Below, piece by piece: positions 40,030 to 48,940 of a stretch of DNA of 64,000 bases. The stretch comes from Deltaproteobacteria bacterium (lineage in GTDB: Bacteria; Desulfobacterota; Binatia; UBA9968; JAJDTQ01), in NCBI GenBank assembly GCA_028818755.1, contig JAPPNF010000183.1:47398-111397 (forward strand). Reading direction: 5' to 3'. Below the pieces are notes generated by a model. The model was not told where the DNA came from, ran no database searches, and saw only the letters and a list, made by a program, of their open reading frames with translations. Position 1 is the stretch's first letter. Every line of letters begins with the position of its first letter. A program made the translations under genes and the position numbers.

Positions 40030-42342
40030 ATGAGCACAGAGCAAAACAACCCCGACAGCCTGATCGGCGCCTCCATCCACCGGGTCGAGGACCCTCCCCT
40101 GCTCACCGGCCAGGGATGCTACGTGGACGACGTGAAGCTGCCGGGCATCCTGCACGTGGCGATTCACCGGAGCACCCACCCTCACGCCCGCATCGTGTCC
40201 ATCGACACGAGCGAGGCCGCGGCCATGCCCGGGGTGGTTTGCGTGATGACCGGCGACGACACCGGCGACCTGGCGCTGCGGGCGCCCATGCTGACGCCGG
40301 ACATGAACATGCCGGAGCACCCGGTGCTGGCGCGGGACGCGGTGCACGCGGTGGGCGCGCCGATCGCGGCGGTGGTGGCCGAGAGCCGCGCCCTGGCGGA
40401 GGACGCCGCCGCCGCCATCGGGGTGACTTACGATCCCCTGCCCGTGGTCACCGACGCCGAGGCCGCGCTGGAGGACGGCTCGCCGCTGGCCCACGAGGAG
40501 CTAGGCACCAACCACTGCTACACCATGAAGAAGGAGAACGGCGACGTCGACAAGGCGTTCGCCGAGGCCGACCACGTCTGCCGCCTCCACATGAAGAGCC
40601 CGCGACTCGTCGCCATGTCCATGGAGGCTCGGGGGGTGCTGGCGAACCCGGACCCCATCCGAGACGAGCTTACGGTATGGATGTCGACACAAGGACCGCA
40701 CCGGTCCCGGGCCGACCTGGCCAACTCGTTGGGTTTTCCCGAGAACCGCATCCACGTCATCGCGCCGGACGTGGGCGGTGGCTTCGGCAGCAAGGGTTGC
40801 GTCTACCGGGAGGACGTTCTGGTGTGCCACCTGGCCCAGAAATTGAACCGGCCCGTCAAGTGGATGGCCACTCGCAGCGAGGACTTCCTCACCACCTGCC
40901 AGGGACGCGACCAGGCCATGACCTCAGAGCTAGCCCTGAGCAAGGACGGCAGGATGCTGGGCCTCAAGATCCGGGTGGTGGCGAACCTGGGCGCCTACCT
41001 GCACTCCGCCACCGCCGGACCGCCCCAGCGCATGCTGGTCATGGCGCCCGGCTGCTACCAGATCCAGGACGTGCGGGTGGAGATCGTCTCCGCCTTCACC
41101 AACACCGTGCCGACGGGGCCGTACCGGGGCGCCGGGCGGCCCGAGTCGGTGCTCAACATCGAGCGGCTGGCGGACAAGGCCGCGCGCGACCTGGGCATGG
41201 ACCCCCTGGAGCTTCGCCGCAAAAACTACATCCAGCCGGATCAATTCCCCTACCGCACCGGCGTGAACGTGGTGTACGACTCGGGAGACTACGAGAAGTC
41301 GCTCGACGAGGCGCTGAGGCTGTCCGACTACGACCGGCTCATCCGCGTGCGCGACGAGGCGCGGGAACGGGGCGAACTGGTGGGAGTCGGCGTCTCCACC
41401 TTCGTGGAGCCCAGCGGCGGCGCCGGGTTCGAGAGCGGCGCCGTGCGAGTGGACCGCACCGGCGCGGTCACGGTGCTGACCGGCTCCAGCTCCCACGGAC
41501 AGGGGCACGAGACCGTATGGGCCCAGGTAGCGGCGGATCTGCTCAAGGTGCCCATGGAAAGCGTGGTGGTGCGCCACGGCGACACCATCGCCATTCAGCA
41601 GGGCACCGGCACCTTCGGCAGCCGCAGCGCGGTGATGGGCGGCGGCGCCCTTGCCACCGCCGCCGAACGCCTGGTCGCCAAGGCCAAGGCCGTCGCCGGC
41701 AACCTCATGGAAGCCTCGCCGGACGACGTCGTCCAGGTCGACGGCGGTTTCGCCGTGGCCGGGGTGCCGGAACGGAACGTGACCTGGCGCCAGGTGGCCG
41801 GCGCGGCTCACGCCAAGGGGACTCCGGCGGGAATGGATCCCGGTCTTCACGAGATCGCCTTCTTCGATCCCAACCGCGAGGCCTGGGGCTTCGGCGCCCA
41901 CGTGGCGCTCGTGCGCATCGAGGCCGACACCGGAGCGTTGACCATTGAGAAGCTGGTGCTGGTGGACGACATCGGCGTCGTCCTGAACCCCATGATCGTC
42001 GAGGCCCAGGTCCACGGCGGCTTGGCCCAGGGCTTGGGCGAAGCGTTGTGCGAGCACATGGTCTTCGACGAGGAAGGCCAGCCCCGCACCGGCACCCTCA
42101 TGGACTACGCCGTGCCGCGCGCCAGCACCATGCCGCCCCTGATCCTCGGCGAGACCGAAACTCCGAACCCCTTCAACCCGCTGGGCGTCAAGGGTGTCGG
42201 CGAGGCCGGCACCAACGGCGCCCCGCCCGCCGTGGCCAACGCCGTCATGGATGCCCTCTCGCCCCTGGGCATCGACCACATCGACATGCCGTACACGGCG
42301 CCGAAGCTGTGGCGGGCGATCCGGGAGGCGCGGCAGGAGTAG
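40030..42342 (+). CDS. CoxL-like molybdopterin large subunit (form II motif)
   Basis: 770 residues with hammerhead domain and two MoCo-binding domains. VPTGPYRGAGRPESVLNIERLAD near 360 shows the PYRGAGR motif of form II relatives, not the AYXCSFR of true CO dehydrogenase, so CO oxidation is not indicated. The GQGHETVWAQVAADLL and GVKGVGEAGTNGAPPAVANA motifs (active-site Glu) are present. Completes the 38628-42342 operon; substrate (aldehyde, purine, nicotinate or aromatic) unknown. Confidence 0.95.
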   Translation: MSTEQNNPDSLIGASIHRVEDPPLLTGQGCYVDDVKLPGILHVAIHRSTHPHARIVSIDTSEAAAMPGVVCVMTGDDTGDLALRAPMLTPDMNMPEHPVLARDAVHAVGAPIAAVVAESRALAEDAAAAIGVTYDPLPVVTDAEAALEDGSPLAHEELGTNHCYTMKKENGDVDKAFAEADHVCRLHMKSPRLVAMSMEARGVLANPDPIRDELTVWMSTQGPHRSRADLANSLGFPENRIHVIAPDVGGGFGSKGCVYREDVLVCHLAQKLNRPVKWMATRSEDFLTTCQGRDQAMTSELALSKDGRMLGLKIRVVANLGAYLHSATAGPPQRMLVMAPGCYQIQDVRVEIVSAFTNTVPTGPYRGAGRPESVLNIERLADKAARDLGMDPLELRRKNYIQPDQFPYRTGVNVVYDSGDYEKSLDEALRLSDYDRLIRVRDEARERGELVGVGVSTFVEPSGGAGFESGAVRVDRTGAVTVLTGSSSHGQGHETVWAQVAADLLKVPMESVVVRHGDTIAIQQGTGTFGSRSAVMGGGALATAAERLVAKAKAVAGNLMEASPDDVVQVDGGFAVAGVPERNVTWRQVAGAAHAKGTPAGMDPGLHEIAFFDPNREAWGFGAHVALVRIEADTGALTIEKLVLVDDIGVVLNPMIVEAQVHGGLAQGLGEALCEHMVFDEEGQPRTGTLMDYAVPRASTMPPLILGETETPNPFNPLGVKGVGEAGTNGAPPAVANAVMDALSPLGIDHIDMPYTAPKLWRAIREARQE

Positions 42343-42367
42343 CCACCAGGATTCCGCGCGCCAGAAC

Positions 42368-42736
42368 ATGAAGCTCAATCACCTTCAAGTCTCGACGTAC
42401 GACGTGGACGCTTCCGTTGCGTTCTACGAGCGCTTCTTCGGCTTCAGAAAAAGTTGGGAAGCGGACGGTGAAACGTTCCTCGTGCGTGAAGCGGACGAAG
42501 ACGGTTTTCTCCTTGCGCTAAAGCCTGTGGAGGATGGGGTAGAACCTCCCGAGTGGCTGCACTTCGGGTTCACCGTGGACACCATCGAGGAAGTGAAGGA
42601 GCAGTACGCAGTGCTTGAAGCAGCCGGGATCAAGTTCGAAATGGCCATTCTCGACCGGGATGACATGGCGGTTTTCTACGCGCTTGATCCGGGATCGGGG
42701 AACCGCGTCGAGGTAGGTTGCTGGTATCCGGCTTGA
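42368..42736 (+). CDS. VOC-family protein (glyoxalase/dioxygenase fold)
   Basis: 122 residues forming one VOC module: MKLNHLQVSTYDVDASVAFYERFFGFR at the start, then HFGFTVDTIEEVKEQYAVLEAAG, ending YALDPGSGNRVEVGCW. Metal ligands would be His5, His in LHFGF and the Glu in VEVG. Start taken at ATG 42368, 25 bases after the molybdenum operon; longer frames are shadows. Catalysis unknown. Confidence 0.85.
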   Translation: MKLNHLQVSTYDVDASVAFYERFFGFRKSWEADGETFLVREADEDGFLLALKPVEDGVEPPEWLHFGFTVDTIEEVKEQYAVLEAAGIKFEMAILDRDDMAVFYALDPGSGNRVEVGCWYPA

Positions 42737-42775
42737 AGCGCCTTAGGGCGATAACATTGGGGAGCGGTTGGAGGT

Positions 42776-43093
42776 ATGAGGAGGAAGGAGATCACCAAGC
42801 ACGTCTACTTCAAAGGAGACCGCCGGTCCTTGCGAATTCCCTTCAGCAAGATTGTATCGGTAGAACTCGTATCGGTGAACCGAGGAGTTGATGGCGTAGG
42901 AATTACGAGGGATCGAGCCAGCGGGCATCCTGAGTTCTTCGTTGTCGGTCGCGAAGACGCCGAGTTCGCATGCGACTTGATCCTCTCGGTTCCGTCCGTT
43001 GAAATCTCCGGGAACAGCGAGGTTGTGTCGGTCGGAGAATACCACCTCCGGTCTCCCGATGGCGCTGACAGTCCGCATAGTGACGTAGAATGA
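42776..43093 (+). CDS. Short hypothetical protein with PH-like beta pattern
   Basis: 105 residues. YFKGDRRSLRIPFSKIVSVE and DGVGITRDRASGHPEFFVVGREDAEFACDLILS resemble the second half of bacterial PH-like modules that often follow N-terminal segments in longer proteins. Here only that half exists, so it may be a stub or short standalone form. GGAGGT directly precedes the ATG with short spacing. It is followed after 9 bases by the DUF2442 gene. Confidence 0.45.
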   Translation: MRRKEITKHVYFKGDRRSLRIPFSKIVSVELVSVNRGVDGVGITRDRASGHPEFFVVGREDAEFACDLILSVPSVEISGNSEVVSVGEYHLRSPDGADSPHSDVE

Positions 43094-43102
43094 GGAAGAT
43101 CC

Positions 43103-43441
43103 ATGGCAGTTACTGAAGCCGAGTTCGAGCAGGCCAAGGGGCGGGCCCTGACAGAACGCGCAACGGGTCATGTCCGGGCCGCATGGTACAACCGGCGCAG
43201 GGGGCGTGTGATCGTACATCTCAGTACCGGCGTCGAGGTGGCATTTCCCGCCACGTTAGCGGAGGGGCTGGCCAACGCCTCACCCGAGGAACTGGCGGAG
43301 ATCGAAATCAGCCCGAGCGGGCGGGGTCTGCATTGGCCGCGACCCGGTGCCGATCTCTATATCCCGGCCCTATTGCGGGGCGTCTATGGTTCCAGACGCT
43401 GGATGGCGTCGCACATGGGCGCGGCCGGGAGCGAGAAATAG
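43103..43441 (+). CDS. DUF2442 protein
   Basis: 112 residues. The DUF2442 landmarks are the central VIVHLSTGVEVAFPATLAEGLANASPEELAEIEIS and the C-terminal ADLYIPALLRGVYGSRRWMA. Members usually pair with DUF4160 in a toxin-antitoxin-like module; no DUF4160 gene is visible beside it, so it is solitary or pairs with the preceding short gene. GAGGAAG precedes the ATG. Confidence 0.75.
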   Translation: MAVTEAEFEQAKGRALTERATGHVRAAWYNRRRGRVIVHLSTGVEVAFPATLAEGLANASPEELAEIEISPSGRGLHWPRPGADLYIPALLRGVYGSRRWMASHMGAAGSEK

Positions 43442-43541
43442 TCAAGGGCAAAACGAACGCCGCCAAGGGAGACGGCAGCAACGGTGGCCGGCGGCGCCAC
43501 ATACTCGCCCAAGCGCAGTCGTTATCGTCCTGAGCCTTGCA

Positions 43542-44477
43542 CTAGCGGCGTTGAGCCTCGCGCCATTTCCAGGGCGCTACGAAGTCTCCCCGCCATACCC
43601 CGCGCTTTGCCACGCGCGCCCGTGACTCCTCGGCCAGATAGGCACGCGAGTAACGGCGGTACGCCAAGGCCCAGCCATTGGCGACCATCCACGCGTTGAT
43701 ATCCTGCCTTGCAACGCTGCATGTCGCCACAACCCGGCCATAGCTGTCCCGATCGCGCACTTCGCACGCAACCCGCCTGCCGTGGATGCGGGCCGCAAGC
43801 GCCCGCCTAGCCTCGCGACCGCAGGGCCAGCGACGGCCCCCCGACCGGCAAGGCTGATCGTATTCAGGAGCGTCGACGCCATGCAGGCGAACACGCACGC
43901 CGTCCAGTTCAAGGGTGTCGCCGTCGATGGCAAGAGCCAACCCCGACAGAATCTCAGGGCCACGGAAGACTTGAACGGCCTCGTTGACCTTACCCGACTG
44001 CGGAAGTACTTCGACGCGGTTACCACGGAATATCCGAATCGGTCCTTCGGCCTTGGGCGGCGCTGTTCTGACGCCGTTCCCGGTTTCGCCGGACCGCGCC
44101 TGTAGCGCTCCCATCTCAACGCGGGCACTTGGGCGGATTGAAACAGGCTCATCGGCCTTGAGTGCTACCGCCTTGTCGTCAACCTCAACTTCACCGAATT
44201 CAATACGCGACGCTTGCCTTTTCACGCCGAGCCTGTGCGCAACGCGCTCCATGACCGGCCGGACCGTGTTCTCGACCGGAGCGAAGAAACGACGCACTTC
44301 GTCACCGGCTTCGGGCCATATCTCCGGCAGCAGCGACAGCGAAACCAGCAGCAGGGACGCGACCAACCCAACTCGGATCGCAAGCACCGCCAGCCGCCTG
44401 ATCCGCCGCTTCAGACGCCACCAATACCAGAATGCACTTCTGTACAAGGTCTCGCCGCTCTCCGTGTGGCTTGGCAC
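43542..44477 (-). CDS. Membrane-anchored staphylococcal-nuclease-like (thermonuclease) protein
   Basis: 311 residues. One transmembrane segment (LAVLAIRVGLVASLLLVSLSLLP, about 28-50) and a 130-residue linker precede a C-terminal SNase domain: GLALAIDGDTLELDGVRVRLHGVDAPEYDQPC (Asp and Arg of the active site), RDRDSYGRVVATCSV, and NGWALAYRRYSRAYLAEESRARVAKRGVW. Likely acts outside or at the membrane on nucleic acid. Minus strand, just downstream of the Uma2 gene. Confidence 0.85.
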   Translation of the reverse strand: MPSHTESGETLYRSAFWYWWRLKRRIRRLAVLAIRVGLVASLLLVSLSLLPEIWPEAGDEVRRFFAPVENTVRPVMERVAHRLGVKRQASRIEFGEVEVDDKAVALKADEPVSIRPSARVEMGALQARSGETGNGVRTAPPKAEGPIRIFRGNRVEVLPQSGKVNEAVQVFRGPEILSGLALAIDGDTLELDGVRVRLHGVDAPEYDQPCRSGGRRWPCGREARRALAARIHGRRVACEVRDRDSYGRVVATCSVARQDINAWMVANGWALAYRRYSRAYLAEESRARVAKRGVWRGDFVAPWKWREAQRR

Positions 44478-44519
44478 TCGCCATGACCGGCTCTCTATCG
44501 GGAGCGCTACCCGTTAACT

Positions 44520-45122
44520 CTACCTGTCGCCCGCGCCCTCATCCCCGGTCTGAGGCCCCGCATCAGGCCACAGATCGCCGAGGCTGAAACGGATCGCATC
44601 GAAGGGCGGCAGCGACACCGACGCACCGCCGGTCAGGGTATCCAGCAGAACCCAGTGACCGTCACGCAACTCGAAGGCCTCCAACGTCCGCACGTCGGGA
44701 TCGACGAACCACAGGTGACCAACCCCCTCACGGGCGTAGACCCCTCGCTTCTCCCCCTGGTCGAAAAGCACCTCGCAGACCCAATCCGGCGCCAGTGTGA
44801 AGTAGGCCGTGTCGGGATACTCCGGCATCCGCGTTCGCCGCCAGCCCGAAAGGTCGGGCACCAGGATGTCCTCACCAAGGTGCAATTCGGGTTCGTCGAC
44901 GATCCACCAGCCGCCCGGACCGCCGCGGCCACGGTTGAACGGTGGTCCGATGATTTCACCGAGCCCGGTACTGGCCCAGGCATGCCGGGCGGAGGGTCTC
45001 GGGTGGGTGTGGAGCATACCGTCAATGATTTCAGCGACCCTGTGCGGGGGCGCATCCAGCACATCCTGGTATGTCGCGCGCCGGGATGCCGTCGCTGCTG
45101 TGGTCGTTGTCGGTATGGACAT
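44520..45122 (-). CDS. Uma2-family endonuclease-like protein (DUF820)
   Basis: 200 residues. Uma2 pattern: RATYQDVLDAPPHRVAEIIDGML, WWIVDEPELHLGEDILVPDLSGWRR (PD-(D/E)XK-like acidic residues D and E), and PDWVCEVLFDQGEKRGVYAREGVGHLWFVDPDVRTLEAF. AAGGAG with 7-base spacing before ATG 45122. The PD-(D/E)XK-fold family is of unproven activity. Confidence 0.8.
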   Translation of the reverse strand: MSIPTTTTAATASRRATYQDVLDAPPHRVAEIIDGMLHTHPRPSARHAWASTGLGEIIGPPFNRGRGGPGGWWIVDEPELHLGEDILVPDLSGWRRTRMPEYPDTAYFTLAPDWVCEVLFDQGEKRGVYAREGVGHLWFVDPDVRTLEAFELRDGHWVLLDTLTGGASVSLPPFDAIRFSLGDLWPDAGPQTGDEGAGDR

Positions 45123-45249
45123 CGGGCTTCTCCTTGAAACCTCTCACCAGCACCTGACATCCATCCTAGCCTGCGTTCCCCGCCAAAACCAGAGGGGCTG
45201 CGAACGATGGCGGCGTATGGGCTGAAATGATGGAGGAACTTCGGAGGCG

Positions 45250-46275
45250 TCACACTCCTCCAAACCCCTGGTCCTGCGCCTCGCCCACCAGCCACGGGTC
45301 GTTGATCTCCGTTGTCGGGGGCTCGCCCTGGAGGACGCGCACCACTTCGCGGGCGGCGTGGGTCTGGCAGTCGACGTAGGACTCGTTGGAGTTGGCGGCG
45401 GTGTGGCAGGTGACGATGACGTTGGGGAGCGTGAGGATCGGGTGGTCGGCGGGCATGGGTTCGGGGTCGGTGACGTCGAGGGCCGCGCCGGCGATCTCGT
45501 TGGTGGTGAGGGCCTCGTAGAGGGCGTCGGTGTCCACCAGGCCGCCGCGGGCGCAGTTGAGGAGATAGGCCGTCTTCTTCATGGCGGCGAACTGGGGCTT
45601 GCCGAACATCTTGCGGGTGGCGGGCACCAGCGGGGCGTGCAGGCTGACGACGTCGGAGGTCCGCACCAGTTCGTCCAGGGAAACCAGCTTGACGCCCATG
45701 GCCTCGGCGATCTCCGGCGCCACGTAAGGGTCCACCGCCTGGACGTTCATCTTCATGCCCTGGGCGCGGGGCGCCACCTGGCGCCCCACGTTGCCCAGGC
45801 CCACGATGCCCAGGGTCTGGCCGGCGATGCGCGACACCGGGCCGCGGTAGGAGTGCAGCTCGGCGGTGTGGCGGCGCCAGCGGCCCTCGCGCACGTACTG
45901 GTTCATGCGCACGAGCTTGCGGGAGATGGCGATCATGAGGCCGATCATCTGCTCCGACACTTCGATGGAGTTGCAGCCGGCGGCGTTGCACACGGTGACG
46001 CCGTGCTCCCTGGCCGCCTCCAGGTCCAGCCGGTCCACTCCCACGCCGGTGCGGCACACCACCTTGCAGCGGTTGAGCTTGGAGATGATCTCGCGGGTGA
46101 GCGGCAGGGCGCCGTGAAAGATCATGCCGTCGGCGTCGCGCCCGGCCTCCGCCAACTCCTCGTCGTTGGTCGGCCGCGCGATCACCATCTCCGCGTCCGC
46201 GTCGCGCAGGATGGGCTCGATCAGGTCGACGGGAACATCGTTGCTGCCGCAGTAGACGACCCGGAATTTCGCCAT
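45250..46275 (-). CDS. D-2-hydroxyacid dehydrogenase (PGDH/LdhA-like)
   Basis: 341 residues from ATG 46275. The NAD-binding Rossmann motif is GIVGLGNVGRQVA near 150. Catalytic residues: Arg in CARGGLVDTDAL, Glu in DVTDPEPMP and His in TCHTAANSNES. Oxidises or reduces 2-hydroxy/2-keto acids with NAD(H). It follows the amidohydrolase gene by 14 bases, so the two form one transcript and may share a pathway. Longer frames on this strand are shadows. Confidence 0.9.
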   Translation of the reverse strand: MAKFRVVYCGSNDVPVDLIEPILRDADAEMVIARPTNDEELAEAGRDADGMIFHGALPLTREIISKLNRCKVVCRTGVGVDRLDLEAAREHGVTVCNAAGCNSIEVSEQMIGLMIAISRKLVRMNQYVREGRWRRHTAELHSYRGPVSRIAGQTLGIVGLGNVGRQVAPRAQGMKMNVQAVDPYVAPEIAEAMGVKLVSLDELVRTSDVVSLHAPLVPATRKMFGKPQFAAMKKTAYLLNCARGGLVDTDALYEALTTNEIAGAALDVTDPEPMPADHPILTLPNVIVTCHTAANSNESYVDCQTHAAREVVRVLQGEPPTTEINDPWLVGEAQDQGFGGV

Positions 46276-46289
46276 CGTTCGTATCCTGT

Positions 46290-47423
46290 CTACATTCCCA
46301 GGCCGAACATCTGCACCGGGTTGTCCCACAGGATCTTGCGGCGCGTCTCCTCCGACAGATTGTCGTTGGCGCTCAAGGCGCCCACGGTGAGATCCGGCCA
46401 CTTGTCGATGCAGTCGCTGTGGGGATAGTCGGTGGCCATGGTGAGGCGGTCGTTGCCGACGTGCTCGACGAAGCTCGGCACCAGCTCCTCGCCGGCCTCG
46501 CAGCTCACCCAGCACTGCCGGTGGAAGTAGAAGCTGGGCTTCTCCGGGGTGGTCTTGGCCGAACCGTGGGACTCGTGCTCCCAGTGCTCGTCCATGCGCT
46601 CGAGCCAGAACGGCACCCAGCCGCAGCCGGATTCCAGGTAGGCGACCTTCAGGGTCGGAAACTTCTCCAGTATGCCGTCGCCGCAGAAGCTCAGGCAGGC
46701 CAGCATCTGCTCCAGGGGGTGGCAGGCCACGTGGCGGCCGAACTCGCTGTAGCGATCGCTGCCGGCCTGCTCGAGGATCGTGCGCGCGCCTTCGTGGACG
46801 CACACGGTGACGCCCAGGTCCTGGGCCGCCTCGTAGACGGGATAGTAGTCGGGACTGGCCAGCGTGCGGCCGCAGAGCTTGTTGGGGCGCCAGAAGATGC
46901 CCACCAGGCCGAGCTTCTCGCGGGCGTGGCGCAGCTCCTCGACCGCGCGGGCGGGATCCTGCAAGGGCAGCAGCATGACGCCGCGCAGCCGCGACTCGTC
47001 GTGGCTGCAGTACTCAGCGAGCCAGGTGTTGTAGGCCCGGCAGATGGCCTGGCTCAGTTCGGGGTCGATGTCCGAACTCCACATGACGTACAGGCCCATG
47101 GTCGGGAACAGCACGCTCAGGTCGATGCCTTCCTTGTCCATGTCGCGAAGGTTGGACGCGGGGTCGAAACCGGTGGCGATGGCCTCGGCGAAGGTCTCGC
47201 GCCAGGAGGCGTTGCTGGCGAAGATGAAGCCGTAGTCCGTGACCTCCCGGTCGGGCCGCCGGTTGGAGTCGGACACGGGCTTCCCGTCCACAAGGCGGTT
47301 GGACTGGTTCGGTCCGGTGATCTTCACCCGCCCGTGGTACTTCTTCGGCATGTACCGGTCGTACATGTCCGACGGCTCCATGATGTGCCGATCCGAATCG
47401 ATTACGCGAAATCCGTCCTTCAT
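46290..47423 (-). CDS. Amidohydrolase-family metal-dependent hydrolase (ACMSD-like)
   Basis: 377 residues from ATG 47423 (AAGGAG 7 bases upstream). The N-terminal VIDSDRHIMEPSDMYDRYMPKKY is the DxH motif of ACMSD/2-pyrone hydrolase-like amidohydrolases. The second metal His lies in VCVHEGARTILEQ, and MATDYPHSD near the end is the DYPH segment with the general Asp. Likely decarboxylase or hydrolase of an aromatic ring-cleavage intermediate; substrate unknown. Confidence 0.85.
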   Translation of the reverse strand: MKDGFRVIDSDRHIMEPSDMYDRYMPKKYHGRVKITGPNQSNRLVDGKPVSDSNRRPDREVTDYGFIFASNASWRETFAEAIATGFDPASNLRDMDKEGIDLSVLFPTMGLYVMWSSDIDPELSQAICRAYNTWLAEYCSHDESRLRGVMLLPLQDPARAVEELRHAREKLGLVGIFWRPNKLCGRTLASPDYYPVYEAAQDLGVTVCVHEGARTILEQAGSDRYSEFGRHVACHPLEQMLACLSFCGDGILEKFPTLKVAYLESGCGWVPFWLERMDEHWEHESHGSAKTTPEKPSFYFHRQCWVSCEAGEELVPSFVEHVGNDRLTMATDYPHSDCIDKWPDLTVGALSANDNLSEETRRKILWDNPVQMFGLGM

Positions 47424-47683
47424 GGCTCTACTCCTTCCTCGAACGGGCGGCGCGCCGCCTCCTTGTCGAGTGTCTCCGGTGCCTTGTTCAGCCCAGGAAA
47501 GCGCCTCGGCGACGTACCGCCGAAGCATTGCCACTATAGATCAAAGCCCCTACCCTATCAAATCCCGAAGACCCTGTTTCCACACGGTGAAAAGGCCGCC
47601 CACAACGGGTCTGAAGGGCCGGCTTGACCGTACCGGGGACCACGGCTAACATCCCTTCGGACAACGATCCAAGGAGGCACATC

Positions 47684-48925
47684 ATGGGAGTTGAGCCCGG
47701 CGCGGAACTGTTCGATTTCAACGAGCCCTCGCCCACAGGCAAGGCCGGATTCGGCACGTGGAAGAACCCCAAGTCGCCCTACGACCGTTTCATGGAGGAC
47801 CAGGGCATTTCCATCCACCGGGACATCGGCGTGCACAAGGTCCAGGACCTGCCGTTCAAGCCCTGGAAACGGCTGGGTGGACGCGGCATCGGCATCCAGC
47901 TCCTGGGCACCGAGCACCTCTGGGGCATGTACGTGGTGGAGGTCCCCGGGGCGGGCGCGCTCAACGCCGAGCGCCATCTCTACGAGGAAACCTACTACGT
48001 GGTGGAAGGGCGCGGCACCACCGAGGTGTGGAGCGAGACCGAGAGCAGGAAGCTCACCTTCGAGTGGGGACCGGGGTCGCTCTTCGGCATCCCGCTGAAC
48101 GCCTGGCACCGGGTGGTCAACGCCACCTCCGCGCCGGCCCTGCTGCTGGCTGCCACCACGGCCCCCAACATCCTGAACCTGGTCCGCGACGCCGAGTTCG
48201 TGATGAACTGCCCGTACGAGTTCGGCAAGCGGTTCGCGGGGCAGGACGACTACTTCAAGGAGGTCGAAGAAATTCGCGCCGACCCGGTACGGGGGCTCGC
48301 CATGCGCCTCACCAACGTCATCCCCGACATCGTCACCTGCGAACTGCCGCGGGACAACCGGCGCTCCTTCAGCTACAGGCGGGTGGAGCCGCACATGGCC
48401 GGCGCCAACTTCTACATGAAGATCGCGCAGTACGAGACCGGCCAATACTCCAAGGCCCACAAACACAGCTCGGGCGCCATCCTGGTGTGCATCAAGGGCA
48501 AGGGGTTCAGCTACACGTGGCCGGACACGCTGGGCATGCGGCCGTGGGAGGAAGGACGCGGCGACGACGTCAAGCAGCAGACCTACGAGCCGGTAGGCAT
48601 GATCAGCGCCGCGCCCATGCGCGGCGACTGGTTCCACCAGCACTTCGGAACCGACCCGGCCGGACTGCGCCTGCTGATCTTCGACGGCCCCTACGGACCG
48701 GCCTTCCGGCGCGGCGGCGCCCCGGGCGGCCAAGCCAAGGACGTGGGCGCGGTGGACACACGCGACGGCGGCAACGCCATCTCCTACATCGACGAGGACC
48801 CGCAGATCCGCAAGACCTACGAGGCCGAGTTGGCCGCCAACGGCATGGAAAGCCGTATGCCCGAGTGGGCCTACGAGACACGGACGCCGCCGGAAGGAGC
48901 ACTGGAGCCGGCAGCGGGGTTCTGA
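47684..48925 (+). CDS. Bicupin-domain protein, paralogue 2
   Basis: 413 residues from ATG 47684 (AAGGAGG with 6-base spacing). It has the same architecture as the 2147-3343 protein: cupin 1 HLYEETYYVVEGRGTTEVW, PLNAWHRVVNATSAPALLLA; cupin 2 KAHKHSSGAILVCIKGKGFSYTW and GDWFHQHFG. Large blocks (RDIGVHKVQDLPFKPWKRLGG, CELPRDNRRSFSYRRVEPHM) are near-identical between the two. Divergent from the amidohydrolase gene. Function unknown. Confidence 0.75.
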   Translation: MGVEPGAELFDFNEPSPTGKAGFGTWKNPKSPYDRFMEDQGISIHRDIGVHKVQDLPFKPWKRLGGRGIGIQLLGTEHLWGMYVVEVPGAGALNAERHLYEETYYVVEGRGTTEVWSETESRKLTFEWGPGSLFGIPLNAWHRVVNATSAPALLLAATTAPNILNLVRDAEFVMNCPYEFGKRFAGQDDYFKEVEEIRADPVRGLAMRLTNVIPDIVTCELPRDNRRSFSYRRVEPHMAGANFYMKIAQYETGQYSKAHKHSSGAILVCIKGKGFSYTWPDTLGMRPWEEGRGDDVKQQTYEPVGMISAAPMRGDWFHQHFGTDPAGLRLLIFDGPYGPAFRRGGAPGGQAKDVGAVDTRDGGNAISYIDEDPQIRKTYEAELAANGMESRMPEWAYETRTPPEGALEPAAGF

Positions 48926-48940
48926 GGAGAAGGTGCCCTC

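Noticed and set aside
39732..41948. 738-codon plus-strand frame over the CoxM/CoxL-like genes
   Set aside because: Gly/Arg/His-rich shadow of the real CoxL frame at 40030-42342; no domain.
42194..42367. Longer N-terminus for the VOC protein
   Set aside because: The extra part overlaps the CoxL-like C-terminus in another phase; VOC domain begins at the ATG 42368.
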